64,000 nucleotides of DNA from G958296245 sp965262055 (GCA_965262055.1 CBDHEI010000002.1:3472001-3536000), one strand, 5' to 3'. Counted from the first letter of the stretch, positions 9,322 to 17,643 are shown. Program-made: numbers and translations. The notes: generated from the letters alone by a model not told the origin.

Positions 9322-10104
9322 GTAAAGGACGTGCCGCTCCTCGAGGTACTCATAGATGTCCGGCTTGGCGAATGCGGCATCGGCACGAAAGTACCGCCGC
9401 ACTCCTGTCGCCCCGTAGCGGGACAGGATCGGATCCAATACATCACGCCACCTGTGCGCGCTATGTACGTTCCCCGCACGGAGCATCGCCCCCTCGCAGT
9501 CACCGAACTGGTTGAACACGAACAAAGGGTGATAGCACGTGCTCCCAAAGTGACCGTTGTACGACGCTCCCTCCTGTCCTCCATGTACCGGACTCTCCGA
9601 ACTGTCCATGTCCAAGATCACCCGCCGGTGCGCTGTGTGCGTCATCGCCCGGTCCACCCACGTAGCGTTCACTCGGCCCAACCCTTCCACGTTGCCGTCT
9701 TGGGTAAGCACCTCGGTCTCGAACCGGCTGATGGTGTTGGTGCTGGCGGCCGGTCTCTCAGGACCACCTCGCCGTCCAACGACTACCCGCATCGTCGGGT
9801 CCTGGGCCAACCGTTCAGCGTCGTTGGTATCCTCGTAGCCCGCCAGACGACTGTACACCGACTGCCTGAGAAGGCCCACCAATCGGTGCTGCACGTTACG
9901 ACCGCCACGGCTCTCCTGCAGACACTCATTCGCCGTCTCCGTCAGCCCCAGTGCATCGTCCAACTCGCGGCAGGCCAGCAGCCCAGCGTCCGAGGTGATG
10001 GTAGCGCCGCGAAACTCCAACCGTACACGTCGGTCGAAACGGAGCGTGGCGCGGGGGTTGGTGCTTTCACCCATTGGGTGCCTCCTGAGTGGGTACGTTA
10101 TCAA

Positions 10105-10395
10105 GAACTAGAGTAGTCGCTCACGACCAGTCTAGCACTCATGATAACCACTGTGCTCTGCTATTCGGCTACATCGGGTATCGCTGTTGCTGATTACGGC
10201 AAGCCCTGCAGGGTTGATATGGGAAATGTGGGTCTATATCCATCGCAGCCATCTCAAGGGAATCCAATCCTGACCACTCTTGACTAGCAAGAATGGTGGC
10301 CGTTACATGGCACCGGCTCGAGAGTGCCGACCCGTCAGCATTTGGATCTGGCACGCAGGGATTAGGTGCGATTGCCCTGAGGATGCCCAGCTTGT
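10105..10395. other. Intergenic stretch, no gene seen
   Basis: This AT-richer segment between the IS1380-family element B and the glycosidase remnant probably includes the outer end of element B (around 10.10-10.15 kb) and the right part of the accessory island. No convincing reading frame, RNA gene or clear terminal inverted repeat could be identified. Confidence 0.4.
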
Positions 10396-10560
10396 CGAAC
10401 GCCGAGGGGAGGGCGAACCTCTCGGAGGGGAACCAGACGTTGGTCAGCGCGTTGACCGCCAAGCCCATCCTGTCCGCCAGGTCCAGCGTGTCCGACACGG
10501 AGGCCTCATAGCGTTCGCCTCTCACAGACGCGGCAAAGTGGATTGTGGTTAGGCATCTCA
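10396..10560 (-). pseudogene. 5' remnant of a GH127-like glycosidase gene
   Basis: About 165 bp match the promoter-proximal part of the gene at 3549-5360, including the segment encoding ERYEAS-SDTLDLADRMGLAVN and NVWFPSERFAL. The similarity continues past the start codon into the upstream TATAAT region (10581-10595). An extra A in the run near 10534 (GCAAAGTGG against GCAAGTGG) shifts the frame right after the start, and the similarity ends abruptly near 10396. It therefore cannot encode a functional protein. It may be the leftover of a third paralogue or of an old duplication across the island insertion. Confidence 0.8.
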
Positions 10561-10669
10561 GGAGCCTCCCCTGGTCGCGGTACCGCCGCATTATACTCCC
10601 CGCTTCGGGCTTCGGCTTGCTTGGCCTGCTCACGCGTTGTACCGTGTCCCCGCTCGAAGGAGAACGGCA

Positions 10670-12652
10670 ATGACCAACACAACAGCTACCGAAACCCCCT
10701 GGGACACCTCCGCCACCGACCACACGGACGCTTGGCAGTCGCGCGCCCTGGACGTCAACCGCCCCAAAGATCCCGGCTCCTACTACACGGCCACGGTCCC
10801 GGACACCCTGGACCTGGCCGAGCGCGCACGGTTGGGCGTCAACCACTTCACCGAGATCACCAGCGAAGAGCTGGACTACGAGATGTACTGGGGCACCCTG
10901 GGCGGCCAATACGGGCAAGAGATGATGGACTATCTCGGCAAGCCCGGCTGGACCAGGTGGGGCTACGACTTCGGCGATACTAATCCGCCTGTGCTGACCA
11001 CCCAGTTCTCTCCCCTGCAGGCCTGCCAGCCGAAGGCGATGGAGGCGCTTGCGATGCTGCGGCTGATGTCCGGGAGCCAGCAGCACCTCGAGCGCGAGGG
11101 CAAGATGGTGGAGATGATGGCCTCGAACATCGGGGATGACGGCATCCTATATGTGCCCGACGACCCGGAGAAGTGGTGGCTGGGCCCCTCGAAGGACAGG
11201 CCCAACGCCTACCGCCACGGCCAGGGGCGCATGATCCGGGCCATGGTCGCCTGGCACCAGTATACGGGGCTACCATTCTGGAAGGAGAAGACCGACCTGA
11301 TGGTCGACGGGCTGGACCGCCACTTCGCGGTACACAAGGACGACTACGCGTACATCCCGATCCACGGCTGGCTAGAGCCGCACTACTTCCACGTGCTCTA
11401 CATCAAGGGGCGCGGCTGGAAGGACACCTCCGAGCCGGACAGCGAGAAGGGGGAGCGCGGAGCGTCCGAGCGGTCCGTCTTCTCCAACGAAGGTCACACC
11501 GCCGGTGCCCTTATCAGCTGGTACATGCGCTCCGGGAACGAGCAGGCGCTGCGCCTCGGCGGCGAGATGGTGCGCTACCTGTTGAAGCCGAAGTTCTGGG
11601 CGGACTGGGAGGGCGACGACTACCCGGGGGTAGCGGGCGCCGAGCACGCGCACTGGGCGGGCCATTTCCACGGCTACGTCAACGTGCTCAGGTCGGTCCT
11701 CGACTACGCAGTCGCCACGAACGACTCGCGGCTGAAGGCATTCGTCCGCGACGGCTACGAGTGGGGGCGGCAGAAGGGGCTTGCCCGCATCGGACTGGTG
11801 GGAGACGGCCAGGGATGCGGCTGCGGACGCTTCATCGGGCTGGCGGTCAAGCTGACGGAGGCCGGCGTGGGCGACTACTGGGAAGACATCGACCTGTACA
11901 TACGGAACCACGGGACAGAGGGCCAGTTCGACCCCGACGACATCCCGCGCCTCAGGCGGATGTCCGAGGGGAAGCCGCCTCCCATGGAGGACCCGGGCTA
12001 CTACAGCGGCGACGACGTATACGCGAAGACGGTCGGGGCCTTCTGCGAGAACGCGCCCGGCAAGAGCCGGACCGCCCTCTGCTGCTCGCCCCACGGGAAC
12101 ATGGGGCTCTTCTACGCCTGGGACGGCATCGTCCGATACTCCGACGGCACCGCCAGGGTGAACCTGCTGCTGAACCGGGTCTCGCCCTGGATGGACATCG
12201 ACAGCTACCTCCCCTACGAGGGGAAGGTGGTCATCAGGAACAAGGAGGCCCGCGACGCGTTCGTGCGCATCCCCCTGTGGGTGGACAAGGGTCAGGTACG
12301 CTGCAAGGTCGGCGGGCTGGAGGTCGAGCCCCGGTGGGTCGAGAGCCGCCTCTGGTTCGGCGAGCTTTCCAGGAGCGACGAGATCACCATCGAGTTCCCC
12401 ATGGAGGAGCGGACGGAGACGTGGACCTCACCACCTTGGGGCGGCCCGGGGGAGAGGAACTTCGTGCTGCGCCACCTGCCCGGCGGGGTCGAGTACAAGA
12501 TGCGGTTCAGGGGCAACACGCTGGTAGAGATCGACCCCCCGCTGACGCCGGACTCGCCGCTCTTCCAGGGCCGCCCCGCCAAGTACAGGGCCACGAAGGC
12601 CCCAATGCGGGAGGTGAAGCGCTACGTCAGCCCGCTCGTGCTGAAGTGGTAG
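10670..12652 (+). CDS. Divergent GH127-like protein with altered zinc-site residue
   Basis: This 660-residue protein is a distant paralogue of the product of 3549-5360. Shared landmarks include VPDTLDLAERARLGVN near residue 43, GDYWEDIDLYIRN at 401, the Cys pair C471-C472 in LCCSPHGNMGLFYAW and LLLNRVSPWMDIDSYLPYEGKVV. At the place of the Glu-x-Cys zinc ligands it has Q381-G-C383 (DGQGCGCGRF), so the family's ligand Glu appears replaced by Gln, with an additional Cys at 385. It may bind metal differently or have another activity. The ATG at 10670 is chosen because AAGGAGAAC precedes it; an upstream in-frame ATG at 10637 lacks such a site. No signal peptide. Confidence 0.78.
   Translation: MTNTTATETPWDTSATDHTDAWQSRALDVNRPKDPGSYYTATVPDTLDLAERARLGVNHFTEITSEELDYEMYWGTLGGQYGQEMMDYLGKPGWTRWGYDFGDTNPPVLTTQFSPLQACQPKAMEALAMLRLMSGSQQHLEREGKMVEMMASNIGDDGILYVPDDPEKWWLGPSKDRPNAYRHGQGRMIRAMVAWHQYTGLPFWKEKTDLMVDGLDRHFAVHKDDYAYIPIHGWLEPHYFHVLYIKGRGWKDTSEPDSEKGERGASERSVFSNEGHTAGALISWYMRSGNEQALRLGGEMVRYLLKPKFWADWEGDDYPGVAGAEHAHWAGHFHGYVNVLRSVLDYAVATNDSRLKAFVRDGYEWGRQKGLARIGLVGDGQGCGCGRFIGLAVKLTEAGVGDYWEDIDLYIRNHGTEGQFDPDDIPRLRRMSEGKPPPMEDPGYYSGDDVYAKTVGAFCENAPGKSRTALCCSPHGNMGLFYAWDGIVRYSDGTARVNLLLNRVSPWMDIDSYLPYEGKVVIRNKEARDAFVRIPLWVDKGQVRCKVGGLEVEPRWVESRLWFGELSRSDEITIEFPMEERTETWTSPPWGGPGERNFVLRHLPGGVEYKMRFRGNTLVEIDPPLTPDSPLFQGRPAKYRATKAPMREVKRYVSPLVLKW
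12560..12652 (+). repeat. Direct repeat flanking lipoprotein island, copy 1 (3' end of the GH127-like gene)
   Basis: These last 93 bp of the glycosidase gene, including its TAG stop, are repeated at 13757-13848 with only a few differences (one deletion plus substitutions near CCGCCCCGCC/CCGCTCGCC and CTCGTG/CTCGTC). The DNA between the copies (12653-13756) is AT-richer and carries a lipoprotein gene. Confidence 0.88.
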
Positions 12653-12669
12653 AGCTTGGAACACTCGAA

Positions 12670-13413
12670 TCACTTACTTCTCCCCTCTCGCTTGTAAACG
12701 ATCTCCGCTAAATAACGCCTAGCATTCTCACGAAGTGTCTCGGCCATCTCTTCCTCAAACGGCACGGTGTAACACGCAGTGACACTGAGTTGCAAAACTA
12801 GGATGTCGTCCGCTACCAATTCCCAGAACAGGCGTCCAAAACCAGTGTCGGAGTAGACCCGGATAAGTCCCCCGGACGGGGTCTTAGCTAGCCTGTCCAA
12901 GGTCGCTTGCTCGCGCTCATCGAGATATGCATCCACTGACCGCATGTGGGGCGGTATGGCCTTCACGACTCTATTCCATACCTGAGCGGCACAATCAACA
13001 TAACTCTTAGGGTAGTGTTCTAACTCCGCTGGCGCGATAGGGTGGGAGTATTGCCGAACTAGAGCTGGTAGCACAGAGCCACGTCGCACATATTTGGAGA
13101 CTATCTCTCGCTTGAACCGCTCTTGCCAAACGACAAGCATGGCATCCTGTAGAGGCTTGTGCAACGACTCAAACACGGCTGTGGCCTCCTTATCGAGCAC
13201 ATCTATTAGATTCGGTGGCGTGAGAATGAGTGGGCCATTACCACCAGCCACAAGCCATGCTTCGGCTTCTTTGACACTTTGATGTTCAGCGTACAGCCTA
13301 ACGAGGTTCTGCTGTTCTACCGATAGAGCTTGGTACTCGTCCGACTCAGTCAGGGGAGCAATCGTAGGTGAACCACACCCGACTACGATCAACAAGACAA
13401 TGAGTATCCACAT
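12670..13413 (-). CDS. Hypothetical lipoprotein in repeat-flanked island
   Basis: The 247-residue product starts with a hydrophobic signal ending in a lipobox-like VVGCG (MWILIVLLIVVGCGSP), so it is probably a membrane-anchored lipoprotein. The mature part is mostly helical and polar; the stretches SVEQQNLVRLYAEHQSVKEA and DAYLDEREQATLDRLAK are seen. No family is recognised. The base composition is clearly less GC-rich than that of the neighbours, and the gene lies between two nearly identical 92-bp repeats, so it was probably acquired recently. It is convergent with the glycosidase gene (17-bp gap). It resembles the 5426-6908 island genes in composition, but no sequence relation was seen. 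Confidence 0.7.
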   Translation of the reverse strand: MWILIVLLIVVGCGSPTIAPLTESDEYQALSVEQQNLVRLYAEHQSVKEAEAWLVAGGNGPLILTPPNLIDVLDKEATAVFESLHKPLQDAMLVVWQERFKREIVSKYVRRGSVLPALVRQYSHPIAPAELEHYPKSYVDCAAQVWNRVVKAIPPHMRSVDAYLDEREQATLDRLAKTPSGGLIRVYSDTGFGRLFWELVADDILVLQLSVTACYTVPFEEEMAETLRENARRYLAEIVYKREGRSK

Positions 13414-13756
13414 AATTAACCTCGTTTGAAGAACTACTTACGTTTCAACCGTTGGGATCGCTACCTATCCCATATTGACTGAGGAATGGCTATCACCACC
13501 ATGAGAAAGAGTAGTGTCACAACCCGCGGCAGCAAGGCCAAGATCAGGCCGATGAACAGCACTACCTCTCCTTCGACCATTAGACTCAGATTCTCGGCAT
13601 GTTTTCGGAAACGTTACCTCATATATGAATCTATATACTCGGAGCGGTAGCTGCAAGTGTGAGAATCGTATATGGGGCGTGAAAAATTACAAAGTGACGG
13701 GGATGTGGGTCTGAGCTGGAAGATCAAAGCTAAGTTGTGCATCGCTCACCTCGGCC

Positions 13757-13848
13757 CTCTTCCAGGGCCGCTCGCCAAGTACAGGGCCACGAAGGCCCCA
13801 ATGCGGGAGGTGAAGCGCTACGTCAGCCCGCTCGTCCTGAAGTGGTAG
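13757..13848 (+). repeat. Direct repeat flanking lipoprotein island, copy 2
   Basis: This is a near-identical duplicate of 12560-12652, ending in the same AAGTGGTAG. It is a non-coding fragment here, placed directly beside the stop of the VOC gene at 13852. Without the insertion the glycosidase and VOC genes would be directly convergent. Confidence 0.88.
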
Positions 13849-13851
13849 GTC

Positions 13852-14661
13852 TCATCCGTACGCGGCCGGCTGGACAATCTCCACACGCACGTGGTCCGGC
13901 CCCATGGCCGTAACCGACCTGCTCCCGTCGGCGGCCTGAGCGGGAGCCCCCACGACCTCCACGCACTTCCTTCGCAGCCGCTCCAGCGCCGCGTCCAAGT
14001 CGTGAGTCTCCAGCCCGAAGTGGTCCAGCCCGTAGTGCGGCTCCGCATACGCCTCGGCTGTCGGCTGCCCCGGCTGGGGGCTGCTCACGTTGAGCAGCAT
14101 CCCGCCTATCAAGAGGCGTATCCGTTCGGAAGCGGAGTCGCCGAACTCGCCGGCGATGCTGCCGTCGAACACGTCGGCCCACCACCGAGCGGTCGCCCAC
14201 GGGTCCGCGGCCCTGATGTGAAGGTGGTGAAGACGCACCATCTCGCGGAAGGGGTTGTCGCCTAGGCCGGTCGGCTCCCAGTAGAAGGCGGGCTGCTGCA
14301 GCTCGATGCGCAGCCGGTCCGGGCCCTCGATGTCGGCCTTGGTATCGGAAACGCCGTTGCCCTCGAAGCCGGCCCCCACCGGCCTCAGTACCGCCTCCCC
14401 GCGATCTTCGGCGCGGGCCGCGATGCTTGCCACGTCGTTCGTCTCCAGTCCGAAGTGCTCCAGCCCGAAGTAGCGCCCGGAGTTGCCGGCTGGCAGCGGC
14501 TCCGCCGACCCGTCTATCTTGAGCAGCGAGCCGCCGAGCATCACGAGCAGCGAGCCGCCGACCGCCTCCCCGACCATGGACGCGCCTAGCATGTCCGCGT
14601 ACCACCGCGCCGTTGCGTGCGGGTCGGGCGCCAGCAGATGCATATGGTGTAGACGAAACAC
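13852..14661 (-). CDS. Two-domain VOC (glyoxalase/dioxygenase-like) protein
   Basis: The 269-residue product contains two tandem VOC modules. The first begins LHHMHLLAPDPHATARWYADML and contains EHFGLETNDV; the second begins LHHLHIRAADPWATARWWADVF and contains DHFGLETHDL and DHVRVEIVQP. VOC proteins bind a divalent metal with His/Glu residues and catalyse lyase, isomerase or ring-cleaving dioxygenase reactions. The substrate is not predictable. The start at 14661 (MFRLHHMHL) fits the domain border; a longer frame over the same region is in a different phase. The stop is adjacent to the duplicated glycosidase end at 13848. Confidence 0.85.
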   Translation of the reverse strand: MFRLHHMHLLAPDPHATARWYADMLGASMVGEAVGGSLLVMLGGSLLKIDGSAEPLPAGNSGRYFGLEHFGLETNDVASIAARAEDRGEAVLRPVGAGFEGNGVSDTKADIEGPDRLRIELQQPAFYWEPTGLGDNPFREMVRLHHLHIRAADPWATARWWADVFDGSIAGEFGDSASERIRLLIGGMLLNVSSPQPGQPTAEAYAEPHYGLDHFGLETHDLDAALERLRRKCVEVVGAPAQAADGSRSVTAMGPDHVRVEIVQPAAYG

Positions 14662-15129
14662 GACCTTGGACCTCCGTACTCTCTAGCACGGCGTTACCTT
14701 CGCTCCGGCAACGCTATCGAGCCGCGCTCACCCGTCTAAGGTCCCTATCACACCAATCACAGACAGTTGATCGTACACGAACGCCCGTGCTATACTCTTG
14801 CCCATGGTAGAGACTGCCTCCACGCGGTGCCGCCCCTTTCGCCCTGGGCCTGTCGAAGCATTACCTCGCTGGGGCGAGGGCTTCGAAGCAGTGTCTCATT
14901 CCGTCTCGTTCGCCTCCCATCGTATCTCGCTCGTGCCTCATTCTATCTCGCTTGTGTCAGGCACTGTCCCGCAAGCCAAAGCTGAAAGAGACACAATGTG
15001 ACAGAATGAGACAGATATCGGGGAAATCCTCCCAGGTCACCCTCCAGATCCACGATTGCCCCAGGATGAGCTTGCGCTATCATGACTTGCCGTGACGACT
15101 CTACAACCGCCTGAAGCTGGAGGTCCCAC
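14662..15129. other. Intergenic region with inverted TCTCATTC/GAATGAGA repeats
   Basis: No gene is seen in this 468-bp gap between the divergent VOC and SMP-30 genes. It contains a degenerate series of TCTCATTC or TATCTCGCTC words (about 14890-14955) and the inverted counterpart GACAGAATGAGACAGA at about 15001-15016, so RNA hairpins are possible. Both neighbouring promoters must lie here, but no clear -35/-10 pair was fixed. Confidence 0.4.
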
Positions 15130-16014
15130 ATGCCTATAGAGCGAGCCGCTGAGGAGTTGGACCGCATCGTACCGCCAGGCAGAGACGTGGAGGTGCTGGG
15201 CTCGGGCTTTGGAGGCGAGATGGGGCCAGCCGAAGGGCCGGTATGGGTCCGAGAGGGGGGGTACCTGCTCTTCAGCGACATCTCCAACGACCGCAGAATG
15301 AGGTGGGACCCGGACGGCGGCTTCAGCGTGGACAAGCAGGGCACGAATCGCCACAACGGGCTGACCCGCGACCGCCAGGGCAGGCTGCTGGCCTGCGAGC
15401 ACGATGGGCGTCGGGTGACGCGGATTGAGGCGGACGGCAGCATCACGGTCGTCGCCAACGAGTACCGGGGCTGGCGACTAAACCGGCCGAACGACATCGT
15501 GGTCAGGTCGGACGGGAGCATCTTCTTCACCGACCCGGACACGTTCCAGGTCGACTCGGAGCTGGACCTGTTTGGCGTCTACAAGGTCACGCCCGACCTC
15601 AGCCGCATCAACCTGCTCGTGAGGGACTTCGTACTGCCCAACGGGCTGGCCTTCTCCCCCGACGAGAGCGTACTCTACATCGGCGACTCGCGGAGGGGCC
15701 ACGTCAGGGCCTTCGACGTCGAGCCCAACGGCAGGCTGGCCCTGGCGACCGACCGCGTGCTGCACGTCCTAGACGGAGACGGGCCCGGCGCCCCGGACGG
15801 CATGAAGGTGGACGTCGAAGGCAATATCTACTGCACTGGACCCGGAGGCATCTACGTCATCGATCCTTCGGGCAGGCGTCTCGGCAGGATCCTGACCGGC
15901 GACGAGCCTCCCTCCAACGTCGCCTGGGGAGACGACGACTGGAAGACCCTCTACTACACCACCCGCCACAGCCTGGGCAAGATAAGGCTGAACATCCCAG
16001 GAGTGCCAGTGTAA
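15130..16014 (+). CDS. SMP-30/gluconolactonase-like beta-propeller protein
   Basis: This 294-residue protein has the six-bladed propeller pattern of SMP-30/gluconolactonases: GPAEGPVWVREGGYLLFSDI near residue 38, NGLTRDRQGRLLACEH, RLNRPNDIVVRSDGSIFFTDP, LPNGLAFSPDE and GAPDGMKVDVEGNIY. Metal ligands of the family correspond to the Glu in AEGP, the Asn in RPND, the Asn in LPNG and the Asp in PDGM, all present. The expected activity is hydrolysis of a sugar or other lactone. No signal peptide. The ATG at 15130 follows GGAGGTCCCAC. It stands alone on the plus strand. Confidence 0.9.
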   Translation: MPIERAAEELDRIVPPGRDVEVLGSGFGGEMGPAEGPVWVREGGYLLFSDISNDRRMRWDPDGGFSVDKQGTNRHNGLTRDRQGRLLACEHDGRRVTRIEADGSITVVANEYRGWRLNRPNDIVVRSDGSIFFTDPDTFQVDSELDLFGVYKVTPDLSRINLLVRDFVLPNGLAFSPDESVLYIGDSRRGHVRAFDVEPNGRLALATDRVLHVLDGDGPGAPDGMKVDVEGNIYCTGPGGIYVIDPSGRRLGRILTGDEPPSNVAWGDDDWKTLYYTTRHSLGKIRLNIPGVPV

Positions 16015-16099
16015 GCTTTGCTGGGCGCTCAGAACACCTTATGGAGAAGCGCGGCCGGCAGGACTCATTCGCGCAATCTGGTATCCGAAGGGCGAAGCC

Positions 16100-16384
16100 G
16101 TGCATCTTAGGTTCTATATTGACCGAGAAACAGGCCATCCTCATATTCACTCTCATGGAGTCGAGGAGAGTGAAGTCGAGGAAGTCTTGGCGTCACCCGG
16201 CGAAGACCGGCCAGGTCGAGAGGGGTCACGCGTCGCGGTCGGCCGGACTCTTGGCGGGCGCTACCTCCGTATCATATATACGCCCGACCGCAAGCCAGAC
16301 CAGGTTTTCGTTATCACGGCATACGAATTAAGAGGCAAGCCGCTTACCGCCTTCCGGCGACGTATCAGAAGGAGAGGACGATGA
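16100..16384 (+). CDS. DUF4258-like small protein, possible toxin of a toxin-antitoxin pair
   Basis: The 94-residue product has an N-terminal HLRFYIDRETGHPHIHSHGV followed by EEVLASP, GRTLGGRYLRIIYTP and VFVITAYELRGK, ending in a basic tail (AFRRRIRRRGR). This order (helix with EVEEVL, then GRT-x-GR-YL-x-V/I-Y and VITA) is that of DUF4258/BrnT-like small proteins, many of which are RNase-type toxins. It starts at GTG 16100. The stop overlaps the start of the next gene by four bases (ATGA), showing translational coupling to a small acidic partner. A toxin role is inference. Confidence 0.6.
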   Translation: MHLRFYIDRETGHPHIHSHGVEESEVEEVLASPGEDRPGREGSRVAVGRTLGGRYLRIIYTPDRKPDQVFVITAYELRGKPLTAFRRRIRRRGR

Positions 16385-16581
16385 AAAACACGACAAATTT
16401 TCCGCCAGGATGGAACGAAGAACGCGTCCAGCGAATCCTTCAGCACTATGATTCGCTAACCGAGGACGAAGAGGTTGCCGAAGATGAGGCCGCCTTTGAG
16501 GACTCTACCCAGACTGTGATGGATATCCCCAAAGAGTTAGTCCCTACCGTACGAGCGCTGATAGCGGACCGCGCCCCATAG
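16381..16581 (+). CDS. Small acidic protein, possible antitoxin partner
   Basis: This 66-residue protein overlaps the upstream DUF4258-like gene by four bases. It has a Trp-containing N-terminus (FPPGWNEERVQRILQHYDSL), an acidic middle (TEDEEVAEDEAAFED) and a C-terminal MDIPKELVPTVRALIADR helix that resembles the C-terminal part of antitoxins paired with DUF4258/BrnT-like proteins. It lacks an obvious DNA-binding motif. The pairing, order (toxin first) and size support a type II toxin-antitoxin role, which is unproven. Confidence 0.6.
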   Translation: MKNTTNFPPGWNEERVQRILQHYDSLTEDEEVAEDEAAFEDSTQTVMDIPKELVPTVRALIADRAP

Positions 16582-16613
16582 TTCACCTGCACGAGACATG
16601 AAAGCGTAGCCGC

Positions 16614-17597
16614 TCACAGCACCTCGTGGAGCAGCTTGCGCTCTTCCAGGATGTCGTAGGCGAAGTCGTTGTGGACGTCTCGCCAGACCGAGTGGATGTG
16701 GTTAGCGCCATTCTGCTGGTTGTCGAACTCTACGAGGAAGTTTGGGCCCACGATGTTGTAGTAGTGGCCCTGCCCTTTCTTCGTAGCGCCGCCCCAGGCG
16801 AAGTAGACCGCGTCGAGCTCGCCAGCGCGCAGCGTCTCCAGCTTCCCGTCGGCGACGTCGGGCGCGGCCTGCTTCACGTACTCGGACGCTAGCGCCATCA
16901 GTATGTCGCGCTGGACCCGGCTCATGCGGGACGCCGCCAGTCCCTGCTCAGGCGGCAGCATCGGCCGGGTCGCGTTGTACGTGATGATCTCGAAGGGCAC
17001 CTTCTCGAAGAGGAGGGCCTTCGACTTCTGGCTCCTGTCGAGACTGTCTAGCAGCTCAAAGGCCAGGTCCTCCCTCGCTCCGAGCAGACGAAGGCCTTCG
17101 CTGGCGCCGTACCTGACTCGCGCCGGGTTGGAGCCGAAGAAGAGGGGGGTAGTAGAAAGCACCTCGTCGCCCCACGCGCTGAAGTTCAGCGACATGTGGT
17201 GGCCCTCGGCCTTCCATCCCCACGGGCCCTCCCCTGTGGGGTCTCCGAAGACAGTGAAGTAGTAGAGCTCAGGATCGCGGCGGTACCGGACGTTCCCCTC
17301 GTCCTTCTCGACCTGCGCCAGTATCAGCTCGTGGTCAATGATGCCCCGGGCCTTCCTGAAGGCATCGGCGCTCAGGCCGCTCTCCATGACTGCACAGGCC
17401 AAGCTCCGCTGGCCGGCGTTCATGTCCCGTATGGGCAGGCCGTGCCGGTTCTGGGGGCGATGGATCCAGTAGACCCGTTCCACGTCCAGGTAGTGGTACT
17501 CGATCCTTGCCCTCTGCTCCGGGAGCAGGCTGTCCAGGAACCGGGCGGTGGCCACCGCCATTCGTCTAGCGGTGGTGGGGGCGGTCTGAGTGGCCAT
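16614..17597 (-). CDS. DUF3500 family protein
   Basis: The 327-residue protein matches DUF3500 by the landmarks GWKAEGHHMSLNFSAW, TTPLFFGSNPARV, GLRLLGAREDLAFELLDSL, YFAWGGATKKGQGHYYNIVG and NGANHIHSVWRD. Members have no well-established biochemical role; they are common in bacteria that degrade xenobiotics or natural organic matter. No signal peptide or membrane span. It is followed upstream on the same strand by the small ABM-domain gene (17644-17979, gap about 46 bp), so the two may form an operon. Confidence 0.85.
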   Translation of the reverse strand: MATQTAPTTARRMAVATARFLDSLLPEQRARIEYHYLDVERVYWIHRPQNRHGLPIRDMNAGQRSLACAVMESGLSADAFRKARGIIDHELILAQVEKDEGNVRYRRDPELYYFTVFGDPTGEGPWGWKAEGHHMSLNFSAWGDEVLSTTPLFFGSNPARVRYGASEGLRLLGAREDLAFELLDSLDRSQKSKALLFEKVPFEIITYNATRPMLPPEQGLAASRMSRVQRDILMALASEYVKQAAPDVADGKLETLRAGELDAVYFAWGGATKKGQGHYYNIVGPNFLVEFDNQQNGANHIHSVWRDVHNDFAYDILEERKLLHEVL

Positions 17598-17643
17598 TGC
17601 GTTCCTCCCTCAGGGCTAGAAGATGCGGCCTAGGGTCGCCGGC

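Larger units (their letters stand above)
7029..10074 (-). pseudogene. IS1380-family transposase (element B), interrupted by IS-A copy 1
   Basis: The N-terminal half runs from the ATG at 10074 (MGESTNPRATLRFDRRVRLE, preceded by AGGAGG) to 9322, and the C-terminal half from 7610 to the stop at 7029. Removing the inserted element 7616-9321 and one copy of its 5-bp target duplication joins the halves perfectly in frame (HVLY-AIRLPGNEV) to a 444-residue protein. DDE residues are seen in VILDMDSSES, RADAAFAKPD and AEQWIKEGK. So this transposase was intact before the insertion and is now dead. The termini of element B could not be fixed with confidence; they lie around 6.9 and 10.1 kb. Confidence 0.88.

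Noticed and set aside
7875..9584. A 569-codon minus-strand frame over IS-A copy 1 (and the similar one at 34835-36082)
   Set aside because: It is antisense to the DDE transposase in GC-rich DNA, with Gly/Val/Asp-biased composition and no motif; a typical shadow frame.
11173..12711. A 512-codon plus-strand frame within the second GH127-like gene
   Set aside because: It is an out-of-frame shadow with Arg/Gly/Ala bias; the GH127-like frame has the family motifs.
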